From NCBI GenBank assembly GCA_031539345.1, contig JAVKMO010000005.1, positions 1 to 20,925 on the forward strand: a stretch of DNA of 20,925 nt, given 5' to 3'. The stretch is from JAVKMO01 sp031539345. Lineage in GTDB: Bacteria > Bacteroidota > Bacteroidia > Chitinophagales > Chitinophagaceae. The translations under genes and the position numbers were made by a program. Below the pieces are notes generated by a model. That model had not been told where the DNA came from. It saw nothing but the letters and a program-made list of their open reading frames with translations, and did no database searches. Positions 8,077-16,609 of this stretch are shown here, in pieces (within the stretch, counting starts at the first letter, position 1; each line of letters opens with the position of its first letter).

Positions 8077-9354
8077 TTAAAAGCTTTTGTTGTAAATCGT
8101 TTCGTCTCTGTCTGCACCAATAGAAATAATGTCAATAGGAATATTGAGATATGCTTCTATAAATTGAATGTATGTTTTTGCTTCTGCGGGTAATTTTTCT
8201 GTCGTTTTAATTTCTGACAAATTACAATTCCAGCCTTTGAAAATTTTGTAAATCGGTTTGATATTTTGTTGGTCTAAAACACTTGATGGAAAATAATCAA
8301 TTTGTTTTCCGTTCACTTCATAAGCAATACAAACAGGAATTTCGTCTAAGGTGTTCAACACGTCTAACTTTGTAATGGCGATGCTATTGATGCCAGATAA
8401 GGTTGCTGCAAATTTTGCGGCTACTAAATCCAACGGACCACAGCGTCTAATTCTTCCCGTTACGGTGCCAAATTCTTTGCCAATTTGTTGTAATTGTTTT
8501 CCTAATTCGTCATGGTCCTCTGTTGGAAAAGGGCCTCCACCAACGCGTGTGGTATAGGCTTTCATTACGCCCATCGTTGTGCTCAATTGACATAACCCAA
8601 TTCCACTACCGTTAAAAAGTTGGGGCAAATGCGTTTGTGAAGAAGTTACAAAAGGGTAGGTTCCCCATAAAATATCCAACATCAATCCTTGTGCTCCTTC
8701 AAATAATAATTTCTTGTTTTGGTTTTGTCTAAAAAATTCATACCCATTCACAACATGACCTTTTAGTCTTTCGCTCAATGGTTTAAAATAATCTAACAAC
8801 TCTTTGATGCTGGGTAGTAGTTGTTGGTGAGAGGCAAATAGCGGACGATAAAAATCTAACAGCTCTTGAAAAAAATGTTCTAAAACAGTTGGTTCGTATA
8901 AATCACACACGCGTATTGCACGTCTTGCAGCACGGTCTTGATAGGCAACGCCAATGCCTTTGTGTGTTGTTCCAATTTTATTTTCTCCGCGAGACGCTTC
9001 TAAAATTTTATCCACCTCCTTGTAAAAAGGAATAATGATTGTGGCATTGTCTGCAACTTTTAAATTGCGTGTGCTGATATCAACGCCTTTTGATTTTAAG
9101 TCGTCAATTTCTTTAAACAAGGCTTCTAATTCTATCACCATGCCAGTTCCTAAAAAAGCGATTTTATCACTATATAAAATACCAGAAGGAATGTGGCTTA
9201 ATTTATATTCTTGATTTTTGGTTACAATAGTATGTCCAGCATTATTTCCGCCTTGAAAACGAATCACAATGTCATGATTCTTACAAATTGAATCAATAAT
9301 TTTTCCTTTTCCTTCGTCGCCCCATTGCAAGCCAACAACAACTGTTTTTTTCAT
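8077..9354 (-). CDS. purA: Adenylosuccinate synthetase
   Basis: Joins IMP and aspartate with GTP to give adenylosuccinate, the first committed step to AMP. The 425-residue protein starts with VVGLQWGDEGKGK, the GTP-binding loop with catalytic Asp. Also present are GGNNAGHT (catalytic His), IGTTHKGIGVAYQDRAARR, the FEGAQGLMLD segment, and TRVGGGPFPTE. It heads a minus-strand unit with the DUF5683 gene. With purL on the same strand beyond the tRNA, two purine genes lie in one region. ATG at 9354 matches the family N-terminus. Divergent from the glycosyltransferase gene. Confidence 0.97.
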   Translation of the reverse strand: MKKTVVVGLQWGDEGKGKIIDSICKNHDIVIRFQGGNNAGHTIVTKNQEYKLSHIPSGILYSDKIAFLGTGMVIELEALFKEIDDLKSKGVDISTRNLKVADNATIIIPFYKEVDKILEASRGENKIGTTHKGIGVAYQDRAARRAIRVCDLYEPTVLEHFFQELLDFYRPLFASHQQLLPSIKELLDYFKPLSERLKGHVVNGYEFFRQNQNKKLLFEGAQGLMLDILWGTYPFVTSSQTHLPQLFNGSGIGLCQLSTTMGVMKAYTTRVGGGPFPTEDHDELGKQLQQIGKEFGTVTGRIRRCGPLDLVAAKFAATLSGINSIAITKLDVLNTLDEIPVCIAYEVNGKQIDYFPSSVLDQQNIKPIYKIFKGWNCNLSEIKTTEKLPAEAKTYIQFIEAYLNIPIDIISIGADRDETIYNKSF

Positions 9355-9387
9355 TTGACTGATTTTTAAAATTAAAATACAAGACGA

Positions 9388-9417
9388 CCAATTTAGAATT
9401 ATTGCTTAGGCAACAAA
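9388..9417 (-). promoter_or_regulatory. Candidate Bacteroidota-type promoter for purA
   Basis: On the minus strand, TTTG (9417-9414) is followed after 18 bp by TAAATTGG (9395-9388), one base from the Bacteroidota -7 consensus TAnnTTTG, with spacing close to the usual 19 bp. Transcription would start about 27 bases before the purA ATG. It rests on a consensus match only. Confidence 0.35.
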
Positions 9418-9437
9418 ACTTTGTTCTATAAAAATAA

Positions 9438-9455
9438 TCAATATCAATATCAATA
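9438..9455 (+). repeat. Three tandem TCAATA hexamers
   Basis: TCAATA occurs three times without interruption between the divergent purA and glycosyltransferase genes. It could be chance in AT-rich DNA or a slippage-prone tract between two promoters. No known binding site is recognised. Confidence 0.6.
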
Positions 9456-9598
9456 TAACATCCTTGATGAGTATCTTTTTGAATTGCTCAAATTGGAAGG
9501 AGCGTCAATTCTATTGAAATAAAAATCATCTTACTTCTGAACAAAGAATGAAAATGATTGTGTTATTTGCACCCATTATTTTTTTGAAAAATTGCATT

Positions 9599-10339
9599 AT
9601 GTATCAAAATAAAAAAGTTGTTGTTGTTCTTCCTGCTTACAACGCAGAGCGAACTTTAGAAAAAACGTACAGAGAAATTCCTTTTCACCTTGTAGATGAG
9701 GTTGTTTTAGTTGATGATAAAAGCAAAGACAATACAGCAACGCTGGCGAAATCGATAGGCATTCAGCACGTTATCCAACACGATAAAAATTTAGGTTATG
9801 GGGGTAATCAAAAAACTTGTTATGATAAATGCAAACAACTTAATGCCCATATCGTTGTTATGCTTCACCCAGATTATCAATACACGCCAAAACTCATAGA
9901 AGCCATGGTGAGTATTATTGGGAATGAATTGTATCCCGTTGTTTTTGGTTCTCGCATACTTGGCACAGGTGCTTTAAAAGGTGGAATGCCCTTGTATAAA
10001 TATGTTTTTAATCGCTGTTTAACACTATTTCAAAATGTGTTAATGGGGCAAAAATTATCCGAATATCATACGGGGTATAGAGCCTTTGATATGAAAGTTT
10101 TAGATGCTGTTGATTATCATAAATGCTCAAATGATTTTGCTTTTGACAATCATATTGTGGCACAAATTTTTGCTCAAAATTTTGAAGTCGGCGAAATTAC
10201 TTGCCCTACAAAATATTTTCCAGAAGCATCTTCGATTAACTTTAAACGTAGTTCTATTTATGGTTTAGAAGTATTGCAAACATCGTTACGTTATTTTTTG
10301 CATCGTAAAAAAATCATGTCATGGCAACTGTTAAGTTAG
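9599..10339 (+). CDS. GT2-family glycosyltransferase (dolichol-phosphate-mannose-synthase-like)
   Basis: A GT-A-fold transferase that probably moves a sugar from a nucleotide donor to a lipid carrier or cell-surface glycan. The N-terminus KVVVVLPAYNAERTLEKTY is typical of GT2, VLVDDKSKDNT holds the first acidic donor-site residues, and HPDYQYTP stands at the usual metal-binding position. There is no transmembrane tail. The ORF also runs from ATG 9548, but I choose 9599 because family members begin with the MYxxKKVVVVLPAYNAE pattern and the extra 17 residues look like translated leader. It gives 246 residues and overlaps the next gene by 19 bp, so the two are translationally linked. Confidence 0.9.
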   Translation: MYQNKKVVVVLPAYNAERTLEKTYREIPFHLVDEVVLVDDKSKDNTATLAKSIGIQHVIQHDKNLGYGGNQKTCYDKCKQLNAHIVVMLHPDYQYTPKLIEAMVSIIGNELYPVVFGSRILGTGALKGGMPLYKYVFNRCLTLFQNVLMGQKLSEYHTGYRAFDMKVLDAVDYHKCSNDFAFDNHIVAQIFAQNFEVGEITCPTKYFPEASSINFKRSSIYGLEVLQTSLRYFLHRKKIMSWQLLS

Positions 10340-11970
10340 AATTGTCTTTTGATTATCATCGCGTTGCCCTTATTTGTATTGCCTTTCTTTTGCCTCTTGG
10401 CATTGGCATTACGCCTTTGTTTGATTGGGACGAAATTAACTTTGCTGAAATTGCTCGAGAAATGTTAATCACAAAAAACTATCTCAACGTACAACTTAAC
10501 TTTCAACCTTTTTGGGAAAAGCCACCCTTGTTTTTTTGGCTACAAGCCTTATCACAAAAATTATTTGGCGTGAACGAATTTGCCAGCCGTTTGCCGAATG
10601 CCATCGTTGGGGCGGTGAGCATTTTTTATTTGTATGCGATTGGTAAAAAACATTTTAATGCTCGTTTTGGTTTTTTATGGGCATTAGCATACGTCGGAAG
10701 TTTCTTGCCCCATTTTTATTTTAAAAGTGGAATCATCGACCCGTTGTTCAACTTGTTCATTTTTTCTTCCCTCTATTTTTTCTTTCTTTATTTCAATACA
10801 AAACAATGGAAACCCATTTTGTTGGCAGCCATTTTACTCGGTTGTGCCGTTTTAACAAAAGGTCCTGTTGCAGTTTTAATTATAGCACTGTGTTTGTTTT
10901 TTTATGCTGCATGGCAAAAATTTAAAATTCAATTTAGTGTATTACAATTGTTTGTTGCTAGCCTCATTATCCTTTTGATTACGTCAATTTGGATATTGCC
11001 AGAAATGTTACACGGCGGTGGTATGGTTTTATTTCAAGAATTTATTGCGTATCAAATCCGCTTATTTACAACGTCTGAAGCCGGACACGGACAACCCTTT
11101 TATTATCATTTTATTGTTTTGTTTTTTGGTTGTTTCCCCATTTCACTTATTGCATTACCCACTTTATTTGGTCAAAAAGAAAACGTTCTTTCTGTTACTT
11201 CTTTTCAGAAAACTTTTTTTCTCTTGAATGCGATTTTGTTTTGGGTGGTTTTGATTTTGTTTTCACTCACAACAACAAAAATTATTCACTACTCTTCATT
11301 GTGTTATTTTCCTCTTTCTTTTTTAGCGGCATCTTATTTATATCATCACATTGAACAAGACAAAAAACTGCCCCGTTTTATTTTTATTCTTCTTGTTGCG
11401 ATTGGTCTTTTATTCGCATTGATATTTACTGCACTGCCTTTGTTGGTTCAGTATAAATCAGCTTTTATTGGCATGATTAAAGATGATTTTGTTGTCGGAA
11501 ATTTGTCTTTTCCTGTCTATTGGTCGCCACTCGGCTGGATGATTGGGCTTATTTATGCACTCGTTTTAATTCTTGTATTTATTCAAATTCGTCGAAACGT
11601 CAAACACATTTATAAACTATTTTTCTTCAATATTCTTTTTATCACCATCATTTTATATCGCTTTGTTCCAAACGTTGAAAGGCATGTACAAGGTGCCTAT
11701 ATTGATTTCTTAAAAGCACATCAACACGCTTATGTATTGAACTATAATTTTAAAAGTTATGCTCCTTATTTTTATACAGACAAGCAAATGCCAAATAATC
11801 AAACCACTTTAACGATAGATTGGTTATTACATGGGGCGAATGAGGCATCTGTTTTTCTTGTGGCAAAAAATTCTCACAAAAATGAAGTTTTGGAACAACA
11901 GCCTCAATTCAGTTTTTTATATGAAGCAGGAGGATTTATTTTTTTTGAAAGAAAAAAAATCAAACAGTAA
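10321..11970 (+). CDS. ArnT/PMT-like membrane glycosyltransferase (GT39/GT83 type)
   Basis: A 549-residue polytopic protein. The first transmembrane helix leads to DWDEINFAEIAREML, the catalytic acidic loop of the ArnT/PMT superfamily, followed by FWEKPPLFFWLQA and SRLPNAIVGA. About eleven further hydrophobic helices and a short soluble C-terminal domain follow. The family transfers sugars from polyprenyl-phosphate donors to lipid A, proteins or glycans on the outer face of the inner membrane. The preceding GT2 enzyme could make that polyprenyl-phosphate sugar, a known pairing, but here this is inference from the 19-bp overlap. It ends 3 bp before cmk. The acceptor is unknown. Confidence 0.88.
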   Translation: MATVKLELSFDYHRVALICIAFLLPLGIGITPLFDWDEINFAEIAREMLITKNYLNVQLNFQPFWEKPPLFFWLQALSQKLFGVNEFASRLPNAIVGAVSIFYLYAIGKKHFNARFGFLWALAYVGSFLPHFYFKSGIIDPLFNLFIFSSLYFFFLYFNTKQWKPILLAAILLGCAVLTKGPVAVLIIALCLFFYAAWQKFKIQFSVLQLFVASLIILLITSIWILPEMLHGGGMVLFQEFIAYQIRLFTTSEAGHGQPFYYHFIVLFFGCFPISLIALPTLFGQKENVLSVTSFQKTFFLLNAILFWVVLILFSLTTTKIIHYSSLCYFPLSFLAASYLYHHIEQDKKLPRFIFILLVAIGLLFALIFTALPLLVQYKSAFIGMIKDDFVVGNLSFPVYWSPLGWMIGLIYALVLILVFIQIRRNVKHIYKLFFFNILFITIILYRFVPNVERHVQGAYIDFLKAHQHAYVLNYNFKSYAPYFYTDKQMPNNQTTLTIDWLLHGANEASVFLVAKNSHKNEVLEQQPQFSFLYEAGGFIFFERKKIKQ

Positions 11971-11973
11971 GTT

Positions 11974-12654
11974 ATGCGTGATATTATTATTGCTGTTGAT
12001 GGACACGCCGCAAGCGGCAAGGGGACATTAGCCAAACAACTCGCCCAACATTTTCAATATCGTTATATTGATACAGGAGCAATGTATCGAGCGATTACTC
12101 TTTTTTTTCTTGACAACAAAATTGCGTTTGACCAAAACGAAGCCGTACAAAAAGCATTACAAAACATTTCAATTGTCATTCATTACAATTCAACATTGCA
12201 AGAAAATGAAACCTTACTCAACAATAAAAATGTTGATAATGAAATTAGAACACCTCTTGTAAATGCAGCGGTAAGCCAAGTTGCAAGTTTAGAATCTGTG
12301 CGACATTTTGCCGTTCAACAACAACAAGCCATGGGCATACATAAAAAAATTGTGATGGACGGAAGAGATATTGGAACAAAGGTTTTTCCTCATGCTGAAA
12401 TTAAATTTTTTATCACCGCAGCCTTGTCAACAAGAGCAATAAGGCGCTATCAAGAAATGAAAAAAAAAGGAATTGAGGCGACCTATAACAGTGTGTTTGA
12501 CAATTTACAACAACGTGATCATCTTGATTCTACACGGTTGATTAATCCCCTAATTTCAGCCAGCGATGCAATACACATTGACAATACGCACATGACAATA
12601 GAAGAGCAATTTGTCTATTGCTTGCAATGTATAGAACAAGCAATAAAGGGGTAG
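11974..12654 (+). CDS. cmk: Cytidylate kinase
   Basis: Phosphorylates CMP and dCMP with ATP in pyrimidine nucleotide recycling. The 226-residue sequence has the P-loop GHAASGKGT near residues 10-18, IDTGAMYRAI for nucleotide binding, the NMP-binding insert, and VMDGRDIGTKVFPHAEIKFF. It starts 3 bp after the membrane glycosyltransferase, so it is read from the same transcript. It converges on lipA with only 29 bp between stops; a weak AACC/GGTT pairing is the only structure there, and I see no strong terminator. Confidence 0.96.
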   Translation: MRDIIIAVDGHAASGKGTLAKQLAQHFQYRYIDTGAMYRAITLFFLDNKIAFDQNEAVQKALQNISIVIHYNSTLQENETLLNNKNVDNEIRTPLVNAAVSQVASLESVRHFAVQQQQAMGIHKKIVMDGRDIGTKVFPHAEIKFFITAALSTRAIRRYQEMKKKGIEATYNSVFDNLQQRDHLDSTRLINPLISASDAIHIDNTHMTIEEQFVYCLQCIEQAIKG

Positions 12655-12683
12655 AAACCGCTTTTGAGGTTGTAACAAACGAC

Positions 12684-13553
12684 TTACAAATGCTTGTCGC
12701 TATGATACGAAGACCTTACCAAGGGTCCACTTTCTACATACGCAAAACCAATTTCATAACCGATTGTTTTTAACTCGGCAAATTCGTCAGGATGAACAAA
12801 GCGTTGTACGGCAAGGTGTTTGGCAGTTGGTTGTAAATATTGACCAATAGTTAAAACATCAACGCCATTTTCAACCGCATCTTTCATTGTTTGAATAACT
12901 TCATCTTTTTGTTCTCCTAAGCCCAGCATGATGCCTGTTTTTGTACGCATGCCTTGTTGTTTCAAATAACGCAAAACGCTGAGGCTGCGATGATATTTGG
13001 CTTGCATACGAACTTGTTTGGTTAAACGTTCAACCGTTTCTATATTGTGCGAAACAATTTCTGGTGCTGCTTCTACAATTTCTTGTACGTTGTGCATTTC
13101 GCCTTTAAAATCAGGTATCAGCGTTTCTAAAGTAGTGTTTGGATTGAGTGCTTTTACCGCTCGTATTGTGCTTTTCCAAATGCTCGCACCGCCGTCTTTC
13201 AACTCGTCTCTGTCAACAGAAGTGATGACAGCGTGTTTTATTTTCATTAAATAAATTGCTTCTGCTACTTTTTGTGGCTCGTCATAATCAACAGCATTGG
13301 GTCTGCCTGTTGCCACAGCACAAAAACCACAACTGCGTGTACAAATATTTCCGAGTATCATAAACGTTGCCGTTCCTTCTCCCCAACATTCACCCATATT
13401 CGGGCAATTGCCACTTTGACAAATGGTATGGAGTTTGTATTTATCGACAATTTCTCTTACACTTTTATAGCTTTCACCAATGGGCAGTTTTACTCTTAAC
13501 CAATCTGGTTTTTTGTAAAGTGGTTTGTCTGTTATTTCTGGTACGCAAGACAT
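12684..13553 (-). CDS. lipA: Lipoyl synthase (radical SAM)
   Basis: Inserts two sulfurs into octanoyl-protein to make lipoate, consuming its auxiliary [4Fe-4S] cluster. With the ATG at 13553 the protein has 289 residues, normal for LipA. The auxiliary cluster ligands are Cys45, Cys50 and Cys56 (CQSGNCPNMGEC), the radical SAM ligands Cys71, Cys75 and Cys78 (CTRSCGFC), and the C-terminal RSSYH provides the essential serine. The frame is open up to 13670, but that start would overlap the upstream iscX gene by 89 bp and add 39 residues with no family counterpart. Expressed after iscX, 28 bp away. Confidence 0.96.
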   Translation of the reverse strand: MSCVPEITDKPLYKKPDWLRVKLPIGESYKSVREIVDKYKLHTICQSGNCPNMGECWGEGTATFMILGNICTRSCGFCAVATGRPNAVDYDEPQKVAEAIYLMKIKHAVITSVDRDELKDGGASIWKSTIRAVKALNPNTTLETLIPDFKGEMHNVQEIVEAAPEIVSHNIETVERLTKQVRMQAKYHRSLSVLRYLKQQGMRTKTGIMLGLGEQKDEVIQTMKDAVENGVDVLTIGQYLQPTAKHLAVQRFVHPDEFAELKTIGYEIGFAYVESGPLVRSSYHSDKHL

Positions 13554-13581
13554 GGTACGGTTTTTAGTTTTTAAAAGACGA

Positions 13582-13821
13582 TTATTTTTGATTATCTCTC
13601 CATTCATACACCCAAGAACTTTGAACCATTTCAAGGTGTCCTTCATTTGACTCTTCTCTTGTGCCAACAAAATTAGGCAGTTGTAAAACCCATTCTAATA
13701 AATCAGTAAAACGAACGCGATAAATTTTTGATTCGTTAAAGTCATCACCAAACTTTTCATACAGTTTGAGTGCAATGTCTTCATAATCTTGCCAATGAAT
13801 AGGCGGTTCAAAATGTGCCAT
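13582..13821 (-). CDS. iscX: IscX-like Fe-S assembly protein
   Basis: A 79-residue acidic protein that matches IscX (YfhJ) over its whole length: HWQDYEDIALKLYEKF, then YRVRFTDLLEWVLQLPNF, then SNEGHLE and a final Trp/Glu-rich segment. Compared with E. coli IscX it has a few extra residues at the N-terminus. IscX binds iron and the cysteine desulfurase IscS and tunes Fe-S cluster formation. It is best known from the isc operon of Proteobacteria; here it stands alone 28 bp ahead of lipA, whose product needs continual cluster rebuilding. Its function in this organism is inferred from similarity and context. Confidence 0.85.
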   Translation of the reverse strand: MAHFEPPIHWQDYEDIALKLYEKFGDDFNESKIYRVRFTDLLEWVLQLPNFVGTREESNEGHLEMVQSSWVYEWRDNQK

Positions 13822-14026
13822 AATATGTGATATGCTTCGTGATAAAAAATGTCGAAAAATAGAAAGTTCGCTAACTTAAAGATTACAACTAAGGACGTTT
13901 ATTTTTTTTGAGACGTAAATAAAATATGGACACCAAAATCATGATTACAAAATTTTTCCTTTAGGTTAAAACAAAAAAAAGCATACTTTCATTTCTCATT
14001 TTTCATTCATCAAAATATTTTATCAT

Positions 14027-15652
14027 ATGAATTTGGTTAAAAAAACATCGCCTCAAAAATTGGCAATTGCTGTAAGTGTATTTTTCTTTTGGGGCTTTGT
14101 TGCTGCGTCTAACGGCATCTTTATCCCCTTTTGTAAAACTCATTTTAATTTAACACAGCTCCAATCTCAATTGATAGACACCGCGTATTATGGTGCGTAT
14201 TTTTATGGTGCTTTAATTATTTATATTATTTCTTATTTTACAGGAAAAGATGTTGTCAATCGTTTGGGATACAAAAACACGATTGTTTTAGGTATCGGCT
14301 TGTCGATTATTGGCAGTTTGATGCTCTATACTTTTGCAGGTTTAGAAAGTCCGTCATTTAATCTTATTCTTTTAGCGTTCTTTATTATCGCACTCGGATT
14401 TTCTTTACAACAAACAGGAGCACAGCCTTTTTTAGCCACAATGGGTAGCGAAGAAACAGGCTCACATCGACTCAATTTGGGCGGTAGCTTAAATTCTTTT
14501 GGCACATTGCTTGGACCTTTGGTTGTAAGCACCATTTTATTTAAAGGCGCACAACACGTTGATATGTCTCAAGTTTCTGTTCAATTGATACAAAAATTAT
14601 ACCTCTTTTTGAGCGGATTATTTTTGTGTATTGGTGCTTTATTGTATTTCACAAAATTTGAGAAATTGACTTTTGTAGAAAGCGTAGAAAAAAATTCTAA
14701 AGGCTTAGTTATCTTACTCATTATTGCTCTGCTTGTTCCCTTCATTATTTTTGTTGAAGAATTATCAACAATGACAGGCATCAGTAAACCAACACTTCTT
14801 ATTGTTACCGCATTGATGATGTTGTCCTTAGTTGTTTTTGGTTATTTACAATCTCAAAAAAATGCCAGCGGTTGGGGAGCAATTCAATATCCACAATTAA
14901 CACTTGGCATGGTCGGTATTTTTGTTTACGTGGGCATTGAGGTAACCATTCAAAGTAATATGGGCAACTACTTAAAAAGCACAATGCATCTTGATGAATC
15001 TGCCATTTCAAATTACGTTTCTTTATACTGGGGCAGTTTGATGATTGGTCGCTGGGTTGGTGCGTTGAGCATTTTTAATCTATCAAAACAAACACAAAAA
15101 ATATTGTATTACGTAGTCAGTTTGGTTGCATTTGCATTTATTACTATTGTCAATTTTATCAAAGGCAATGACATTAGCGAATTTGGTTTTTATATACCGT
15201 TCATTCTCCTTATCATTACGTTTTTAATTTTAGCTGATTCTCGTCCAGACAAATCGCTATTGATTTTGTCTATTATCGGTGCAGCTTGTATGCTCATTGC
15301 AATGTTTATGCCAAATAAAATTGGTGTGCTTGCTTTAGCGGCTAGTGGGTTATGTTGTTCTATCATGTGGCCATGTATGTTTTCAATGGCAATTGCAGGA
15401 CTCAAACAATACACGAGTGAAGGCTCTGCATTGCTTGTAATGATGATTCTGGGCGGTGCTGTTATTCCTCCATTGCAAGGTGCCATTTGCGATTCTCCAA
15501 TTCAAATTTTTGGAATTAGTGCGTCTCAACTTTCATACATTGTTCCAACAATTGGTTTTATTTATTGTGCTGTTCATGGTTATTTGTCAGGCATTATTTT
15601 GAAAAAACAAGGCGTTGATTTTAGTGCAACAAAATCAGGTGGCGGTCATTAG
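14027..15652 (+). CDS. FucP/GluP-like sugar MFS transporter
   Basis: A major facilitator protein of the FHS (fucose-galactose-glucose:H+ symporter) subfamily. The N-terminus FFFWGFVAASNGIFIPFCK, the following DTAYYGAYFYGALI, the QQTGAQPFLATMG segment and NLGGSLNSFGTLLGP are typical. The protein has 541 residues, about 100 more than E. coli FucP, mostly in extra hydrophobic segments in the middle; similar long forms are known in Bacteroidota. Substrate cannot be read from the sequence. deoC follows on the same strand after 85 bp, with a palindrome in the gap, so it may take up a sugar or nucleoside-related substrate, but this is weak inference. Confidence 0.88.
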   Translation: MNLVKKTSPQKLAIAVSVFFFWGFVAASNGIFIPFCKTHFNLTQLQSQLIDTAYYGAYFYGALIIYIISYFTGKDVVNRLGYKNTIVLGIGLSIIGSLMLYTFAGLESPSFNLILLAFFIIALGFSLQQTGAQPFLATMGSEETGSHRLNLGGSLNSFGTLLGPLVVSTILFKGAQHVDMSQVSVQLIQKLYLFLSGLFLCIGALLYFTKFEKLTFVESVEKNSKGLVILLIIALLVPFIIFVEELSTMTGISKPTLLIVTALMMLSLVVFGYLQSQKNASGWGAIQYPQLTLGMVGIFVYVGIEVTIQSNMGNYLKSTMHLDESAISNYVSLYWGSLMIGRWVGALSIFNLSKQTQKILYYVVSLVAFAFITIVNFIKGNDISEFGFYIPFILLIITFLILADSRPDKSLLILSIIGAACMLIAMFMPNKIGVLALAASGLCCSIMWPCMFSMAIAGLKQYTSEGSALLVMMILGGAVIPPLQGAICDSPIQIFGISASQLSYIVPTIGFIYCAVHGYLSGIILKKQGVDFSATKSGGGH

Positions 15653-15681
15653 TTCATCACATTCAATATACATCTTGTAGC

Positions 15682-15699
15682 ACCATTTAGCTAAATGGT
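15682..15699 (+). promoter_or_regulatory. Perfect 18-bp palindrome between the sugar transporter and deoC
   Basis: ACCATTTAGCTAAATGGT is its own reverse complement over 18 bases. It lies 29 bp after the transporter stop and 38 bp before the deoC ATG. As DNA it fits a homodimeric repressor operator. As RNA it would form a short hairpin, but only a weak TTTTG tract follows, so a terminator or attenuator is less likely. Confidence 0.6.
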
Positions 15700-15737
15700 T
15701 TGTCTATGCTATGTGTTTACTACTTAAAAAAACTCCA

Positions 15738-16397
15738 ATGGAAATTGCATCATACATCGACCACACTTTATTAAAAGCAACTGCAACACAAGCCGATATT
15801 ATTTCTCTGTGTGAAGAAGCAAAACAGTTTTTTTTTGCAAGCGTTTGTATTCAGCCTTATTGGGTTCCATTGGCACAACAACAACTTTGCCAAACAAATG
15901 TCAAAGTTTGTACTGTGATTGGTTTTCCGCTTGGTGCAAATACAACCGCAATAAAAATTGCAGAAACAAAACAAGCCATTGCGGATGGTGCAAATGAAAT
16001 TGATATGGTTGTCAATATTGGAGCTATCAAATCGCAACAATGGCATATTGTAAAAGCCGAAATTGAACAAATTGTTACCGCCGCAAGCCCAAACATTGTA
16101 AAGGTTATTTTAGAAACGAGTTATTTATCTACAGAAGAAAAAATTCAAATAGCAGAAATTGCCATTCAGGCAGGTGCTCACTTTATTAAAACCTCTACAG
16201 GATTTGGCGGTGGCGGAGCAACCATAGAAGATATTATGATGATGAAAAAAATAGCGGGCAACAAAGGCGTTAAAGCAAGCGGCGGAATAAAAACAACCAC
16301 AGATGCAATAGCAATGATCAACGCAGGTGCAACGAGAATTGGCACAAGTAATGGCGTTGCTATTATGAACGGCAGTAACTTTTCAGACGCATATTAG
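15738..16397 (+). CDS. deoC: Deoxyribose-phosphate aldolase
   Basis: Cleaves 2-deoxyribose-5-phosphate to acetaldehyde and glyceraldehyde-3-phosphate in deoxynucleoside breakdown. The protein has 219 residues from the ATG at 15738, beginning EIASYIDHTLLKATAT as in the family. Key residues are visible: Asp89 in EIDMVVN, the Schiff-base Lys151 in FIKTSTGFG, and Lys179 in GVKASGGIK, followed by the phosphate-binding GATRIGTS. The frame extends 27 bp further up to 15711, but those residues (MCLLLKKTP) have no family match. The 18-bp palindrome upstream is a possible regulatory site. It converges on the peptide locus and ends in a hairpin terminator. Confidence 0.95.
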   Translation: MEIASYIDHTLLKATATQADIISLCEEAKQFFFASVCIQPYWVPLAQQQLCQTNVKVCTVIGFPLGANTTAIKIAETKQAIADGANEIDMVVNIGAIKSQQWHIVKAEIEQIVTAASPNIVKVILETSYLSTEEKIQIAEIAIQAGAHFIKTSTGFGGGGATIEDIMMMKKIAGNKGVKASGGIKTTTDAIAMINAGATRIGTSNGVAIMNGSNFSDAY

Positions 16398-16398
16398 C

Positions 16399-16445
16399 AA
16401 CTGCTTTATTGTTGGAAACACGAAGCAGTTACTTTTCTTTTTTAT
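16399..16445 (+). terminator. Rho-independent terminator after deoC
   Basis: The arm AACTGCTT (about 16399-16406) pairs with AAGCAGTT (16423-16430) around a 16-base loop, followed by ACTTTTCTTTTTTATT. The T-rich tail is on the plus strand only, so it serves deoC. The opposing ORF ends inside the tail at 16442. Confidence 0.75.
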
Positions 16446-16609
16446 TCATTGCTCTGCACCGTTACAGGCACTTTGATGAAAAAGAGAGCCACAAAAACAG
16501 CACATAAAAACACAATAACAGCATTATACAAAACCCGTTTAGGTTTTCCAAACCTGTTTTTGTAAGCTTCAGAAGAGAAGTTGAAAATGTCGGAGGGAAA
16601 TAACTTCAT
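16442..16609 (-). CDS. 55-residue HlyD-like membrane-fusion-protein stump
   Basis: This short ORF begins at an ATG that overlaps the stop of the ABC ATPase as ATGA, so it is probably translationally coupled. The product starts MKLFPSDIFNFSSEAY, has a Lys/Arg-rich stretch, then one transmembrane helix (VLYNAVIVFLCAVFVALFFI) and ends KVPVTVQSNE. This pattern matches the cytoplasmic end, single helix and first periplasmic strand of Bacteroidota HlyD-type adaptors of peptide exporters, where the normal continuation is 'xVxVQSRG...' for about 400 residues. Here a TAA comes just after VQSNE, and the deoC terminator follows. I read it as a truncated adaptor gene; a stand-alone small membrane protein is possible. 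Confidence 0.7.
   Translation of the reverse strand: MKLFPSDIFNFSSEAYKNRFGKPKRVLYNAVIVFLCAVFVALFFIKVPVTVQSNE

Noticed and set aside
9548..9598. N-terminal extension of the GT2 glycosyltransferase
   Set aside because: The family N-terminus begins at the ATG at 9599; the extra 17 residues have no counterpart.
12655..12683. Terminator between cmk and lipA
   Set aside because: Only a four-base pairing AACC/GGTT is present, without a proper T-tract, so it is not supportable.
13554..13670. N-terminal extension of LipA
   Set aside because: It would overlap iscX by 89 bp and has no LipA counterpart; the ATG at 13553 fits.
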